The notes beneath the pieces are model-generated. The model searched no databases and was not told the DNA's origin. It saw nothing but the letters and a program-made list of their open reading frames with translations. A stretch of DNA of 64,000 bases, from the NCBI GenBank assembly GCA_013397845.1, contig VZTG01006788.1, forward strand, positions 248,001-312,000, in the 5' to 3' direction. Source of the stretch: Melanocharis versteri. Taxonomy: Eukaryota > Chordata > Aves > Passeriformes > Melanocharitidae. Position 1 is the first letter of the stretch, and each line of letters opens with the position of its first letter. A program made the translations under genes and the position numbers. Of this stretch, positions 25,934-40,001 are shown one piece after another.

Positions 25934-28900
25934 GTTTGTTCCATATCACTCCATCACCTTTTTGCATTTTATGGTCATTTTCTGATGCCATGGTGCATAT
26001 ATGTTACTTTCTCAAATTTCTTTTTAGTTCCAAATTTTTTATTTTGACATTTCCATTCAATATTCAGCATCCTCATCAAGCCACCATGCTTGCTAACATC
26101 CGCCTCCAGAGTAAGTAGCATTGCTTATAATGCCATTTATGCATTTCTGCCAAACTTATATTCACCATGTTGAGGCTGTAAAATGCATAGGGTTTTCTGT
26201 TTTCAGCAATGCTTGGAGGGCTACCGTGTTTTTGCTGCATATCTCATTTTACGGTCATCTCCTTGGTGCATATAACACATTCTGCTTTGCAAAATAAGAT
26301 TTATTTTAAAAGTCACATGCAACAGCACTTTAAAGCATCTCCACTCCCATCAAGGCTCCTGCTAGTCCTTTTACTTTCTTTTGAGCCTAATTTCTCCAGT
26401 TTTGTTCTTCTTGAGCCATCCTTTCATCTTTCTGCTTACCACCATTTTGCACATGTTCATGTCTCCAGATGTACTGTGCTACTGTCCTCAATGTGTATTG
26501 TTATTTCAGTCCAGTCTAGTCTGTTGTCCCTCTGTTCATAGTCAATATGGTCTAAAAAGCGTTGCCAGTTTCCATAAAGATTTTTCTTATTCATGAAGAC
26601 AGTCTTTCTGGATAAGGCTGTAGTAAAGTATGATTGATATTAGTACCAGTTTAACAGAGAGAACTGCTATTAACTATTGTAGAATTACATTTCTTTCTAT
26701 AGAAGCATTTTAAAAACCAAATGAAAATAGTGAAGTTACCTCTAATTGAACAATGCATACCACTTTTTCTTTTTTTAATGACATCTATCATGTTTCTACA
26801 TTTACACTGGTAAAATACTTTGGTGATGTGCTTGTGATAAGCAGTAAAATTACCTAGTTTCTTAGTGATGGAATAATAATTTAATTTTGTATGACAATAA
26901 TTTAATAACCAGTTTCCAGCTATTTTATTTATTAAAAACACCTGCTAACGCAAACAGAATGCGGTTTTCCATTTAACAAGGTTGCTATTTAGAGGAAGAG
27001 AGAGATTTTTTTCCTAAGTGCTGACATTCAAAATGCACCATGTTGCCTTTTTCAATACCTGAATCATTAAAAATGTGCCAGGTTTTCCTGGTCCCTATAG
27101 CATTAGGAGTCTTGAGTTACCTCACTGAAGCAAGTGACAAAATGTCTATGAACTTTCTTGGGAAGGATCATGATTTTGTCTGTTAGAGTGCAATAATCAT
27201 CCTCTAAATTTGTGTCAGTTTCCCCAGTTCCTGGTGTCTGGGTGTGCTGCCTCCCTGTGCTGACAGCTGTTGGCCTCCTCCCCCTGTTTACACTCCCTGT
27301 TTCTGCCTTACACCACAATCCTGCCTTGACACTTTGCCCCACTGCTTGCTGTAAAAGGGGAGTAGTAGTGATGACATTTAAATTGCTGTTGATCATGTGT
27401 GTGCCCAATGTAAAGGACCGGGAAATAAGCACTGGGACATCACATGGAAAGCTGCAGGCATCTCACTGTTTCCACTAGGTCTGGTTATTGGCAGTTAAAT
27501 AGAAGTGCATAGGATTTTTGGGAAGCTCTCATGTGACTCTTTGGCATAGTCAGCCATTTACCTTATATAACAAGTGGAACACACTCTGGGTTTTTTCGAT
27601 ACGACCGCGATAAGTGCCTTGGAAATACCTACAAAAAAAGGAAAGAGACAGCAGTGTATCTATTCATTTTATCTGTCCACCAGAAGCTATTAGCTCAGTA
27701 TTAGTGTATGGCCCTCATTTGAAGATATTGTCCAGTTATTTTGTTTTCTTCCATGATAAGGTTCCAGGCAGATACATGCATTGTTACAGAAAAAAAAGAG
27801 AAATTTAATGCTTTGGTTTAAATTCCAGAAACACTGTTCCTTTGACTGATATGTTGATTTAAGTTGATTAAAATGTCAAATTTCTTTTTTATAGAAGGGA
27901 CTATTCCCAAGTATTCCATCCTTAATCCATATCTTTGTAAGGTTACACCATTCACAGTACATTGACTATATGAATGTTTCATACTATTTTATTGCCACTA
28001 AAAGGGGCTTCATTCTTCCATTGTGAGTTTTGTCTGAATAAATTTCTTATATGAGAGCGTACAGCACTCGTAGAGAGATGCCGACAAGCAGTCTGGAGAG
28101 ATCACTTTTGTACTTGCTGATAAAGGCTCTTTCAGCTGCCTTTGTGTGGAACAGCTGTGACATCTAATGACTAGTTAGATCTATCCTCGGTGAGTATGCT
28201 GTGTGGATATTCCAGAGGATATATCCCTATACTCTCCTCTCTGTATTTAATAGGAGTCGTCTAAACAGAATCAGAGAGCAGCCAGAGGCTGGGGGTTAGT
28301 GCATCCCTTGATGTAATCAACATTTATTTCAGCAGTTTTGTTCTGCTATCAAAGGCTGCTGTGTTTTCTGCATAGTGAGCTAAAGCATTGAAAATTCACT
28401 TTTGAAGGATCAAAAGTAGATTATTAAACTTGCTTTTATGTAAGGTGTGTACAGTAAATGGAATCAGGAAACAACAGTCAAATTTGTAATAGTGTTCTGA
28501 GCAAAAGTATCTTTGAAATCTCTAAGAGAGCATGTATTTTCATTTTGCTCTTTATTCATGTAGAACAAAGAGGCTAATTAATTAATTGCTGATGGAAAAA
28601 GACAGGGGGGTTATTAAAAACTACCTCAAGAGGTTGGTCATTTAAAGGGTGTATTTCTGGGTCCCTGTTTCACAGCAGAAGACTCAAGAGACTCCTATTA
28701 AAGGCCATGGGAATGACTTTGTGGGACTTTCACACTAGCAATGAGAGGTGACCTGACATTCCTGAAACTCCCACTGCCGTTCCTATGATGGAGCATCTCA
28801 AGCCAGCGCTTCAGATGCTGTTCCTGCCTGTTGTGTCTCCGAGGCCGAGGGCTGGCTGGGCGTGCGAGCAGAAGGCTGGGCCCGGAGCTTGGGGTACCGG

Positions 28901-31900
28901 CTGAGCTGTGCTCAGGGTATCCAGGGGCTCCACGCTAGGAGAGGTGTTCAGAGTTATTTGTCAGCATAACAACCATCTTATATCGATCCAAACAGCCCAA
29001 TTAAAAATGGAGTAGTGTGAGAAGCTTATTATGTACCTGTAATATAGGAAATCAAATATCTTTTATGGCCTTGAGCAGAAACAAAATCCAAGCTATTTTG
29101 ATAAATGAGGTTTTGTTTGAATGTATTGTATGTATTATTCTCCTGGAAACTGAATGTGAATTTGAATGTTTATTTTGTTTTTTCTCTTGTTACTAATTTG
29201 ATCTCATTTGACTCCATGCTTCCTTTTAAATTTCCTCTCAAGGTATGCACTCTTCCTGTTTACTTGCTTTTGAAAACACCATCTGACTTTGTTTTGGCAG
29301 TTGAGTTATATTTCTGTTGTTTCAGATCTGTGTTGCTCCTCTCATTTGTTAGCGCTCTAATTCACTTTAAAATAATGTCATACAAAGTATCTATTTATTG
29401 AGGTGATTTGGAAAACTATATTAAGCTAAAGCATTAATTGATTGTTTTTAATTACATCATTGCACATATGGACAGGTATGGCTCACATCAGAAAAAGCAG
29501 TGCTGGTATTTAAAGCTGTGATTGAGTTTTGTATATGTATTATCTGAGTAATAGAAAAACATTTCTGTGGTTCACAGTATAAACCAAACAGGCACTCTCT
29601 GATTACCAGCCCGGTGTACCTGTACTAACCCTTTTTCTCCTGCATCCCTCTACACCAGCCCCTGCAGTGGGTATAAGGAGTCTTCATTTGAGCAGATGGA
29701 CGTGGGGAGCTGGGGTTCTTTGGTCGAGGAGGCTGCCAGGCCATGCTTGTCCATGTTCTTGTTCTTCAACTCTCCGTCTGTCTGTCTTTCCTTCAGTGTC
29801 AACTTTGTGGTTTATTTGATTTTTCTTTTGCCTCATCCTGTGACACCTTGTGACAGCTGTGTCAGCCCAGACTGCTCCGCAGTAGCTGCTGTTTAATCCT
29901 TCTTTCTGTGCTCATTGGAAGACTCTGGGAGAAACAACTCCAGTGACATCCAGTTTTCTTTGAAGTGACCTCAACTCTTCTGAGAGCAGCCCTGGTCCCC
30001 ATCTAGAAAGACCCCTCTCTTGCATGTAGGACCCTCAGGGAAGTGCCTTTTTCATCAAGGGATCCCCTCATTCCCATCTTCTCCTGCCTCTCAGGTGGTC
30101 TTTGTCCTGTGTCTGTCTGACTTGGTTCGTGCAGGTTGCCAGACGTCTGGGGTGAGGTATTTTTACCTTTCTCAGTGTGTAGGATGCTGTCTGAACATGC
30201 AGCCTGGCACAAACCTTTTATTGTTGCAGCAGTGTGAGCTTAAGGTTTCACTGATTTGGAAAACGCTTGTCTTCTGCACATCTCCAGCCTGGCAACCCAT
30301 CTGTCCTACCAACAGAAAGGGCAGCTACCAATGCAAGTAAGACATTTCCTATGGGAAACTGTAGGGGAAATGAATACATACTGTTATGTTCCCAATGCTT
30401 CCACTGAATTTATCAGAACACCTTGGGAAGTCTTTTTTTCATCTTCCTACTTCAAGACCTACCTTAAAGCAAGAGGGCCATGGGAACCTGGAAACTCCAG
30501 ACAGAGCTTGTCCTGCTGTGGGCAAGTAGATATTTCATCTGCTGGACCTGCCAGCCAAACCCCTCCTCAGTCAGGCTCTGAAATTGTCCACATCACTGCA
30601 GGGAAAAGTTCAATTTCAGGTCTTCTCTGAAGATGGAAAGTATGTCATGAAGAAAGGAGCGAAAGGAGGATGAATTTCACCTGACATAGCCATCTGAAAG
30701 CAATAGACTGTGTTTTTTAGTGAGGCGTCTTGGTTCCCTCCAAAGTCAGGAGACAGATGGACACCTTTAGATTTATCCCACACTACAGCAAGTGAGATAA
30801 ATCTCTTTCTGAAGGTGTCAGTCTCTTCTCTTTTTCTCTGCTGGCTCCAAAGGAAGCCTTATGTGACAAATTCAGCCGGCACTGATTTGTAGTTAGATAA
30901 AATTGTGTCAGCCCGCGTAAGAGGGTATCAAGCCTTACCAAATAGCTAAAGCCAAGACCTTACCTGTTAAGAAAGCTGGCCAAAAAGGGCTTCAGCCATC
31001 TGTAAAATCCCAAGACACTCACATGATACCTACAAAGAATGTAGAGTAAGGTAGAGAGATTCTTTGACTTAAAGCATTATTCTGTATTTATATTGCTGCA
31101 AATTCCCTTTGCAGCAACTCAGTAGCCTTTGTATTAGTGAGCACAATAGCTGCACAGCCCAAGCTGAAACTTGGAAGCCTTTTATCCTCTTGGGAGGCCC
31201 TCAAGAAAGGCAGGAAGGCCTCCTCCACTTGAGGGTGATCTGGTGGTTGTGTGCCTACTCTGAGGAACCAGCCTGCATCTGCCCTCTCAGTGGGAGCTGC
31301 TGCTTCAGCTCCTTGGGCAGGGGAGAGTGGAGAACAGTGGTGCTTCATCTTTCTCCACATTCCTCTCACATCTTCCACATGGAGCTCTCTGTTGGTGATT
31401 TTTTTCTTTGTTATGTTCTTTAATGTTGGATGGATACGTCTTTTTCTTTCATTTTTTTCTTTCTTAATAATTTGATGGCATTTTTTTAATGGCTCAGGCA
31501 ATCTCAGGCTCTGGCCAAGACTGGGCAGTTTACCAGCATACCCCCCTGTGTGGGTGGGGTGGGGGCACGTCACGAGACTTTTGCTTTTTGCCTATCTCCA
31601 TCTGTTGGTAGGACAACTTGTACCCACTGTCTGGGGATGGCACTGAGGGGCTTGGAGGAAACAAATAAACAGGTAAGAGTTTTCTTGCTTTCTATTTCTT
31701 CTCTTTGCACAAACTGAGGACTACAGCACCCAGGTTCCACAGATGTGTCTGGGATTGATTCTTCCTCCATTGGTATCAGTAGAGCTAAGGGAAAACGTGA
31801 AATAGCTTGGTCTCAGCACTTGAAATTATTCTTGGTCAACATGCTGTACTTGAAGAACAAGCAATGTACATGGCAATGAAATTCGCCACCCGGCTGAGTG

Positions 31901-32806
31901 ATGTGTCACTGCCATCCTTCAGCCCAGATCAAATACTTTGAGGCTGATGTTCAACTGCTGTAAAGCATCAAAAGCTCCTACTGACAGGATCCAGACCTTC
32001 TGACCATTAGGCATTTTGTAATTACATGTTTGCAAATAGGCTTTTTCTTAAGGCCTTATGGAATCCCTTTAGAAAAACAGAAACCAAAGACAGCAACAGA
32101 AATTAAACACGATTTTTTTTCTGTTTCCTTCTCTGTTGCTCTGGTGCTCACGAAGTAGGAATATGCTTGACTTGGAACAGTGCAACATGCAAATTTTAAT
32201 TAACATAAAACATAAACCAAACCAGCCTCTCTTCTCACTTCAATATGCAGATTCAGTTTGTAATTCCTGCTAGGTTGTGATGAGAGAAGGATACTGGATC
32301 ATTTTTGGTGCATTCTTTCTCATATTTACTCAGATTCCTTTTTGCAGTTTCCTGTGTGTTACATTTTGGGAGTGGATGCAGTAAAAAGTGCATTTGTGTC
32401 CTCCAAGCTGGGCAAAGGGACACGATGCTGGCATATCCCAGCATGTCCAGCACAGGGAAAGGCTGGGCCTGCAGAGACAACAAAAATCTTCTGGCAAAAG
32501 CCTTCTCCAGCAAAGGATTTGTGGAAGTCAGGAGAGCTTGTTCCGCTCCTCAAATGAATTATCTCTTAATTTACTGTTCTTGTTTTCACTGAAAGACTAC
32601 AGAAAGAGTTGCACTAGGTGAGACCAGGTGTGCACTGATTTTTCACTCCTGAGGAAGGTTATTGGGAGCTGGCTCACAGTCCACCCATTCACAGATACCT
32701 GGGAGATCTGGACAAAAGGTTGTGCATATGAATTTCTCTTCAGTGAAGAAAGAAAAAAAACAAGGATTGTCTTCAAAGCAATTTAATGATGTGTATTTTT
32801 CCATAG
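25934..32806 (+). other. GRIA3: GRIA3 intron 11
   Basis: An intron of 6873 bp, from GTTTGT to TTCCATAG. No gene or confident repeat is seen. It contains several AT-rich stretches and a small GC/CpG-richer patch near 28840-28930. ORFs at 30256-30630 and 31088-31573 (minus strand) have no recognisable domain. Confidence 0.85.
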
Positions 32807-33005
32807 ATCTCTCTCAGGGCGAATTGTCGGAGGAGTCTGGTGGTTCTTCACTCTCATCATTATCTCTTCCTACACTGCTAATCTCGCTGCCTTCCTTACG
32901 GTGGAAAGGATGGTTTCACCCATAGAGAGTGCAGAGGACCTGGCTAAACAAACTGAAATAGCCTATGGCACTTTGGATTCAGGCTCAACCAAAGAATTCT
33001 TTAGA
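32807..33005 (+). CDS. GRIA3: GRIA3 exon 12 (M3 and start of S2)
   Basis: A 199-bp exon whose first base completes the split Arg codon from exon 11 (AG+A). It then encodes SLSGRIVGGVWWFFTLIIIS and continues to STKEFFR, followed by the donor GTAAGT. The M3 channel-gate helix contains the invariant SYTANLAAF gate motif at 32868-32894. It is followed by TVERMVSPIESAEDLAKQTE and the ligand-binding Ser-Thr pair of GSTKEFF (32985-32990), which contacts the glutamate gamma-carboxyl in the family. The 199-bp length equals that of exon 12 in other AMPA receptor genes. Confidence 0.98.
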
Positions 33006-35916
33006 GTAAGTCTGTTAAATCTCCTTTAAGTGCCTAATTTATGGGTTTCAGTTATTTGGTTTTACCCAGCTGTAATAGCCGTCCTGGTGAAAGCTGCTTT
33101 GTGCAATCAGGACAGGCCTGAGTGCAGATTTTAATATCAAAAGGCATTTTATCAAAAATGGGTGTTTTTTCTTAACCTGAAACATGTCAAGATGGAAAAT
33201 CCGACCTCTGCTGTCACAGGAAGGGTTTTGTAACACCAGTTTCAGAGCCGTGGTCTGATGAGCAGTAGTGCAGTCGTTGGCACAATATTTAGCAGAGAAA
33301 ACTCTTGCAAGGAGTGATGCTCTTGACCTACTTGCTGTGCGTGCCCAGCTGGCAGCCGGTAACGCCATCCGACATCGTCGCTGCTCACTTGCCAGGATGA
33401 AGGGGGATGGGATGGGAGGCCTGTGCTGCTGCTCATTCCTGGTGGAGCATTGATTGCTGCCATTGTTGTGTCTTCATTGTTCGTCAGTGTCTGGCTGTGG
33501 CTGTATCTGGCAGTCAGGGGAAAAAATTTTGTACCCCATAACTCTGGTTGTTTTTCACCTTGGTTAGGGAGACGCAGGGTTTGCAGCATTTGGGAGTAGG
33601 GGCAGGTGCGCGCTTTTATTTAAGATCATGCTTTCTTTCTCCTCTTGCCAAGCCGCAGGCCGAACTGCAGAGAGTTTGGTGAGAGGCATTAGGAACTCTA
33701 AATATGACCTCAGACCACTTTCATGTCTCTGAAAATGTCGTCCTGAAAAGCTCTTATTTCTGGTCTTTCCAAGGGTGATCTGGAATGCTCAGGCCTTTCA
33801 GGGAGCTCTTGGTTCTCTCTCAGCAGTGCCAATCAGATGCCATTCAAACCAACATTTTTTTTGTATAGAAGAGTAGTCAGTGCTGCAGTACTAATTACTG
33901 CCTGTCACGCATACTGGCCAGGTGCAAGCGGGAGGGAGGAGGGAGACAAAAAACCCTTGCTGCTGTAGGCTGATGGAATACTGAGGGCTCCTTGAAGAAA
34001 TACTCAGGGCTCCTTGAATTTACTTAAAATTTCAATACGTGACCACACACACCCATACATGTACGTAGACATCTGATGTAAACCTGAAAGGTAATAGAGA
34101 AGTATTTCATGAAGCTTTTGCACTCTGCCTGTAATGTCTTTGTATTAAAAGAGATACTCAGTGGTTCTTAATTAACTGTGGTAGCAGGTACATTACAACA
34201 GCTTCTGTTTGTGTTAAAATCCTGTGTGGTAAACACTGACCTTGTAAGGGTGACATTAGTGTATAAAAATTTTTATTCTGCATAATTATCAACCCAAGGC
34301 AGTATTATCTCTACAGCAAAAAGGGGTTGAGTGAACCTGTCAAAAGAGGTAGCACAGCTTATTTAGAAATATTGGTGCTCTTTATAGTCCCTATACTGAT
34401 CTTAGGGGGAAAAATACCTTCTTTTTACTATCTTGTTACAGTTCATATAGAAAGAGGGATTGTATGGGGATGTTCCTTCATTTCCTTAATAGTTTGACAC
34501 AACAACTCCCTTGTCACGGAGAGATCAAAGGAATGAGTGTTTCATGTGAAAGGATACAAAGTCTGGTAAATGTATGAATGCTTTGTTGTGCTGCTAATAG
34601 TCTTGAGATGAGCTGTGTCTCTCTGCTGGTGCTGGGAAAAGCAGGGTTGTAAATGAGCTGATCTGTCAGGAGCTGCCAGCTCCATCAGGCCAGGACAGGA
34701 GTCGGATGGGGACGGATGAGAGCAGAGACCTAGCAGTGTGGAGCAAGGCTGTATGGGACAAGTGGGAAGAAGAATGAGCCCTAAGTGAGCTTCTCTCTCT
34801 TTGGCATTCTCAAGGCACACAACATGATTTCAGTTGTATTAACTTTTGCAGTGTAATTAATTTGTATAGAGTGATGCAGCCATGAAAGTGTTGTAATTAG
34901 AGTCTTCTTCAGTTGATTTGAAAAGGGCAAAAGTTTTGCCTTAGATTAAATGTGTGTGTTCTCATAAATGCTTCATTGTACAGTCTTAATTAGTTACTTA
35001 ATAAGATGGTAAAGGTGGCTGAAACTTGAAATAACTTAGAGGACTCTTGCTTTCCGAGGTCCTGCAGCACAGACTGCACCTCTGTGTGTTTTAGGGGACT
35101 TGTTCTCCCTTGGCATCTCTTTTCACTCTGCTGCTGGAGGTATCAGCGGGAGTGACAGTGCTCTGAGTTGGAAAATGCCTTGTGTTCTCCTGAGGTGGTG
35201 CTTATGCCCTGTGTAAGGGGAATATCCTCCTCCACCCATCTTCCCCCAGCATTTAGCTAGTTTAAACAGCAGTTAGCTGAGTGGCTCACGATCATTTACT
35301 CAGTGAGAAAGAAGTAACTTGGCTTTATAGCTGGGCCATGGCTTCACACAGGAGGTTCAGGACAGTCTCTCCAAGATCCCATTAAGAAGCTTTTATGGGT
35401 ATATCTCTTTCTAGAGCTGTAAGGCTAAAATGTTTCTCAAAGATTCTAATCAGATACTGATCCTAAAGACTGCTGTTGGCCAATGGAAGGTGCCAGACTG
35501 ACAGTAGAAAGGAAAAATTGCCTCCGGATGTATCATAAAGGGATGACATGCAAGTGAGCTTCAGATCCCCACCGTCTTGTCTGCATGTGCTAGAAGGAGC
35601 TCCTTTAGAACCTCCGGGCCATGGCTCCCTTCTGCCAGCCCCATTTCCAGACAGGATCACTTTTGAAGGTTTTTTTTTACCACGTGAATACCTGAAACTG
35701 GACTCATACCAGCCTCTCAATTCAGGTGAACAGATGGTGATGACTTTGAGCCACTTCAGACCTGGGCAGACTCCAGCTCGTGACCTATTTTCCAGTCTTG
35801 GCCGTTTCCCTAAACATCACAGTGTCTCCCAGGCAGACGCTCTCCCAGCTATGGAGGTTAAGATAGAGACACCATTGCTGCTGGAGGCTTGCACAGCGAC
35901 TGCTGTTGGCATGACG

Positions 35917-35993
35917 CTGCTCTCACAGTCCCAACACTGCTCTCACAATTCCAACGCTGCTCTCACAATTCCAACACTGCTCTCACGATTCCA
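35917..35993. repeat. 20-bp tandem repeat, four copies
   Basis: Four head-to-tail copies of a unit near CTGCTCTCACAATTCCAACA start at 35917, 35937, 35957 and 35977. They differ at a few positions (AGTCCC in the first, AACG in the second, CGATT in the last). The period is not a multiple of three, so the reading frame rotates through the array; it is a short non-coding minisatellite. Confidence 0.92.
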
Positions 35994-38900
35994 GCCAGAG
36001 CTGGTATGTTGTGACAGTTCCACAGCAGACACTGTTTACACTCCTCACTTGTTGGTGATTCTCTGCATAAGGGCATTTGTCCTCCCAGTATATCTAAGAT
36101 TCAGAGGAACCTTCCTGTATTCTCATGGTTGTTGCTTGTGTCTGCTCAGAAACATCTTACATTTTGCACTAATTAGCTTATAAAGGAGTTTAAATGGCAA
36201 TCAATAGATTGCATCAATTCCCTTTTGGCTTTCAAAGGGCACTCATCCATATTGAAAAGGAAAAGAAAGAACCTCTCCTGAGATATTTATTAATCCATGG
36301 TCTCAGATTAAGGACTCCAAAATACCTCTTTCTCTTTCTTGAACACTGGTGAAGGCCTGTATGAGAAAGAAGTTTCAAATCCCTAAGCTATTACTTTTAA
36401 GGGTGTGTCTGTTAGAATTAACGTCTTCTAATACATTCAATTAAAGTTTCAGCATATCTGAGCAGCTTATCAAATCAATATAAGGCCATTTAATCCAAAT
36501 CTAGCACCGAACCTAAGTATAATACCACACTAATAGATTTCACCTCCTATATGCATTTATTCAAAAGGCATGACCTTTACAACCAATTAGTGATTCTTGT
36601 CTAAACTTGGCTGTATTTGAACTTCAGTAGAAGCAGAACATGTTTGTAGACATTTAGAAATATAAATTGCCCTTGAATTTGTGGTGGTTTATTTTAATTT
36701 ATAGCAGTTATCTCTGTTAAGAGGCTTCCACAAAATAACTTGCCAAGTGTATGTTTGATCATTGACAAACACAGCTGACCTGCTAGTACAGTTCACTGGG
36801 AACTTGTGTAGTTAATCACTGTTGACTAAAGTAAGGAGAAAAAAAGGTCTCAAACAAATGTTATTTTATTGTAGAAATTTTTCTTTGTATCTTTCTCAGC
36901 ACAAGTTTAAGATGTCCCCGACCAAACAACTCAGCTACCCAGTGGCTCTCACATGCCTCAGGTGGAATGACTTGCTGCCCTGAAGTCAGTTCGTGATTTT
37001 TTCTCCTGGAAATGTCATTAATTGCCAGATCTGTTAGGAATTTCAGTAAAAAGGTCAAAGATCCTTTGGGCATGATGGTTGTTCCAGCTCTTACAGTTGG
37101 TTCATCAGTTTCCTCAAAAAGTGATTCTTTGCAAACCAGGTTCAGATGTGAGGCCTTTCTGGACTTTGTCTATACGTAAAATATGTATAAACCCACAGTT
37201 TTTAAGACACAGGAAGTCATGCTAAGGATGGCCTTTTCAGCTGTTCCCCATTTTGATCTCTACTTGGTTTCATCAAATCAGAGTAGTTCAGCAGGAGCAG
37301 ATAGAAAAGCATGAGATACACTGGCAAGAGGCTTTGCATTTCTGGTTGCCCATACTGAGGAGAGGTGCTTTGACATGCAAACAGCTATCAGAAAAAGCTG
37401 TAAGTGGGAAGAGGACTGGTGAGGTATCTCTTGAAAAGAAAGTTAAGTACCAAATTGTTTAGCTGGTGAAACCAAAAGTGACGTAGAAAACAATTCGTTC
37501 AAAAGCAAAGAAAAAACACCAGACAGATGAGCACCAAAACAGAAAATGAATATTTATCTGAAAAAACAGTGAAAGAACAAATGGACTCCAAATTCTTTTG
37601 AAATTAAAAGAAAACATTCCTTTAACCCATCAGAAGGATTCTGAACTACCTTCAGCTAAAAGCACATGGGGTAACTCAGACCTCCCCTCGTGTTCGGTGG
37701 AGCCTTGTGTTGGGCTGTGTGAGGAGGGGCTGTGGTGGCACCGGTGGGTCCCTCCTGGCTCGAAAGAGCCAAGTGCCATTTGTGCCCCCCAGCTGGCAGC
37801 ATGCAGAGAGGATTCCCCATTCGGGTGCCTCTGACTGTGGCAGACAAGGCCAGTGCCAGTCAGGCAGCCAGGGAGGAGCACAGCTCCATCCCAGAGCCTC
37901 AGGAGAGAGCAAGGAATTATGACTGTAATGCATTCGGAAGCACCAGTGTGTCACACCCCGTTATAAGTTAAAGAGCTCATTGCTTTCCTCTGATGATAAG
38001 GTTGTGTGAAGATGAGAGGGAAATAAATTCCACAAGCAAGCAGTTTAGGTAAGGAGAAGCCTTGGGTTATACACCCATAGCTGCTGTACAATTTTTATGC
38101 ATTCTGTGCAATCAAACGATACTGAGATCATCATTAGAGCCTATTAAAAACACCACTATGAACTCTGTGCACGCAGCGCTAAGAGTTTCATCTGTAGTTA
38201 AACTCTTTGATTTTTAATTTCAAAATTTATTTTGCTAGTGAAGATGAAGGACTTGTTTCTAGCACAGAAGTCATACAAATGCTTTGCTTTTGCCTTTGCA
38301 TAAAACTATGATTAGCAGTTTGGAGCTTTCTGTGTTCTTGACATTGAGCAAAACAACACAGTCATCATAACAAATTCCTGACAAAAATATTGAAGTGTGA
38401 TTGTATTTATGGGCTTTAAAGAATAGAACATCACAGCAAAGTGGTAGCTTCAAAGATGAGTTGTATAGATCTGAGATACGCAATGTGGCAGTGGTTAATC
38501 ATAAAAAGTACTGTAGTTTAACTGTTTTTCAACACAGAAGGTGTGAAAATTTTATTCACCCATATATTTTCTCTCTCTTCCCCTGTTTGATATAGGTGGG
38601 AGCATGTACAGATATTGAAAGGTGAATGTATGTGTGCAGAGAGATCAGAGCCTCTCCATTGCATGGATGATAGATGGTCTGCTTGTGGGGTTCGTTTAAT
38701 CTCTTGAACCTCCTTTCTGCCACATGGCCAACAGGCAGTTTTAAAGGCAACAGGAAATCAAATGTGACATAATTGCAAAAGAAATGGTTTCCCATGAAGT
38801 GATCTAATGTCTTTAGGCCTATAGATTGGAGAGGAAAATGTATCCTTACAGGAACTAAAATTAACAGCTCATCCATCATCCACTCCTTGGAAAGGAAGCA

Positions 38901-39160
38901 TTTGTATAATGCTGGGCTTAAGGTGGCTGAACCATTTTACTAATTTCAGCAGGCAAGCCAAGATTTAGCAAAGCTTTCAGTCAACACTTAGTAACAAATA
39001 TTTGCATAAATCTCTCCATTATCTTCAATAACAGATGGCATTTGTCTGTCAGCTCTTGTGCTTGTGATTTAGGCTTTCCAGCTCACCTCTGTCTCCATAC
39101 CACCCAGCAGTCACCCTCTGTGAGAGCAGGGCTGTGGGTCCTGGGGGCCGGGTAGTGAGA

Positions 39161-39352
39161 GGGGCTGCAGCCCGTGGGAGGCTGGACACAGAGGGGCTGC
39201 AGCCCATGGGAAGCTGGACACAGGGGGGCTGCAGCCCGTGGGAAGCTGGACATGGAAGGGCTGCAGCCCATGGGAGGCTGGGCACAGGGGGGCAGCAGCC
39301 CGTGGGAAGCTGGACACAGAGGGGCTGCAGCCCATGGGAAGCCAGGCACAGC
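39161..39352. repeat. 32-bp minisatellite, six copies
   Basis: Six tandem copies of a 32-bp GC-rich unit start at 39161, 39193, 39225, 39257, 39289 and 39321, with strict 32-base spacing. The unit core is GGGGCTGCAGCCC(A/G)TGGGA followed by AGCTGGACACAGA. It includes the palindrome GGGCTGCAGCCC, which could form a small hairpin on either strand. Copies differ by a handful of substitutions, for example CAGCAGCCC in the fifth. Repetitive ORFs on both strands across it are by-products of the array: a 32-base period cannot maintain one frame. Confidence 0.95.
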
Positions 39353-39978
39353 AGCTCACAGTGGGTTAACACCGTAACTGTGTCTGTACCACAGAGGCGA
39401 AGCAGAGAGTGCCTGGGGGGAAAATCACTTGCTGTTTGAACGCTCTACTTTTTGGAGAGCAGCTCCATAATAATGATAATGACATTGCTCAAGACAGCGA
39501 GAACCCTGGTTTTTCAAGTCTCTACTACTTTATGTAATGCTGCTGTGTCACATTAGTACATGCTTATTAGTGATTCATTTAAAATACATGGGTGCTGATG
39601 AATGACTCACAGCACTGTTACTGTTACTTTTGCATAATTAGAAAATACATGAAGGTTTAGAAACTCTAAGGATGTGAATATGAAACATCTCCTCTTGCAG
39701 TCCGCTGGGATTTCTCCATCATTGCCTGTATATTGGCCTTTTCTGTCTGGAGCTGAAAACTCATTAGACCTGACAGTGTTCAGATCATGTGCTGGAAATG
39801 CCATTCTCTGTTAATTTATTACGGGCCAAATCCAGAGCAGGGCTGGTTGTGCTGCTCAGTTGCCCAGACAAGACAACTCTGCTGAATATGTCACTGCTGG
39901 AAAGATGCCCCTTAGCCTGAAGGCTGACGTAAGCCTCCCTCCAGCCAGCTCGAGTGTGTGCTGCTCCTGTTCCCCCAG

Positions 39979-40001
39979 CAGACAGACAGACAGACAGACA
40001 G
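39979..40001. repeat. CAGA microsatellite
   Basis: A perfect tetranucleotide tract of just under six CAGA units within intron 12. Confidence 0.9.

Noticed and set aside
31088..31573. Minus-strand ORF of 161 codons in intron 11
   Set aside because: No known domain, low-complexity Lys/Glu stretch from an A/T-rich tract, and no promoter or splice support.
39049..39439. Repetitive proteins on both strands (Cys/Pro/Ser- or Trp/Gly-rich)
   Set aside because: They are translations of the 32-bp minisatellite, whose period is not a multiple of three.
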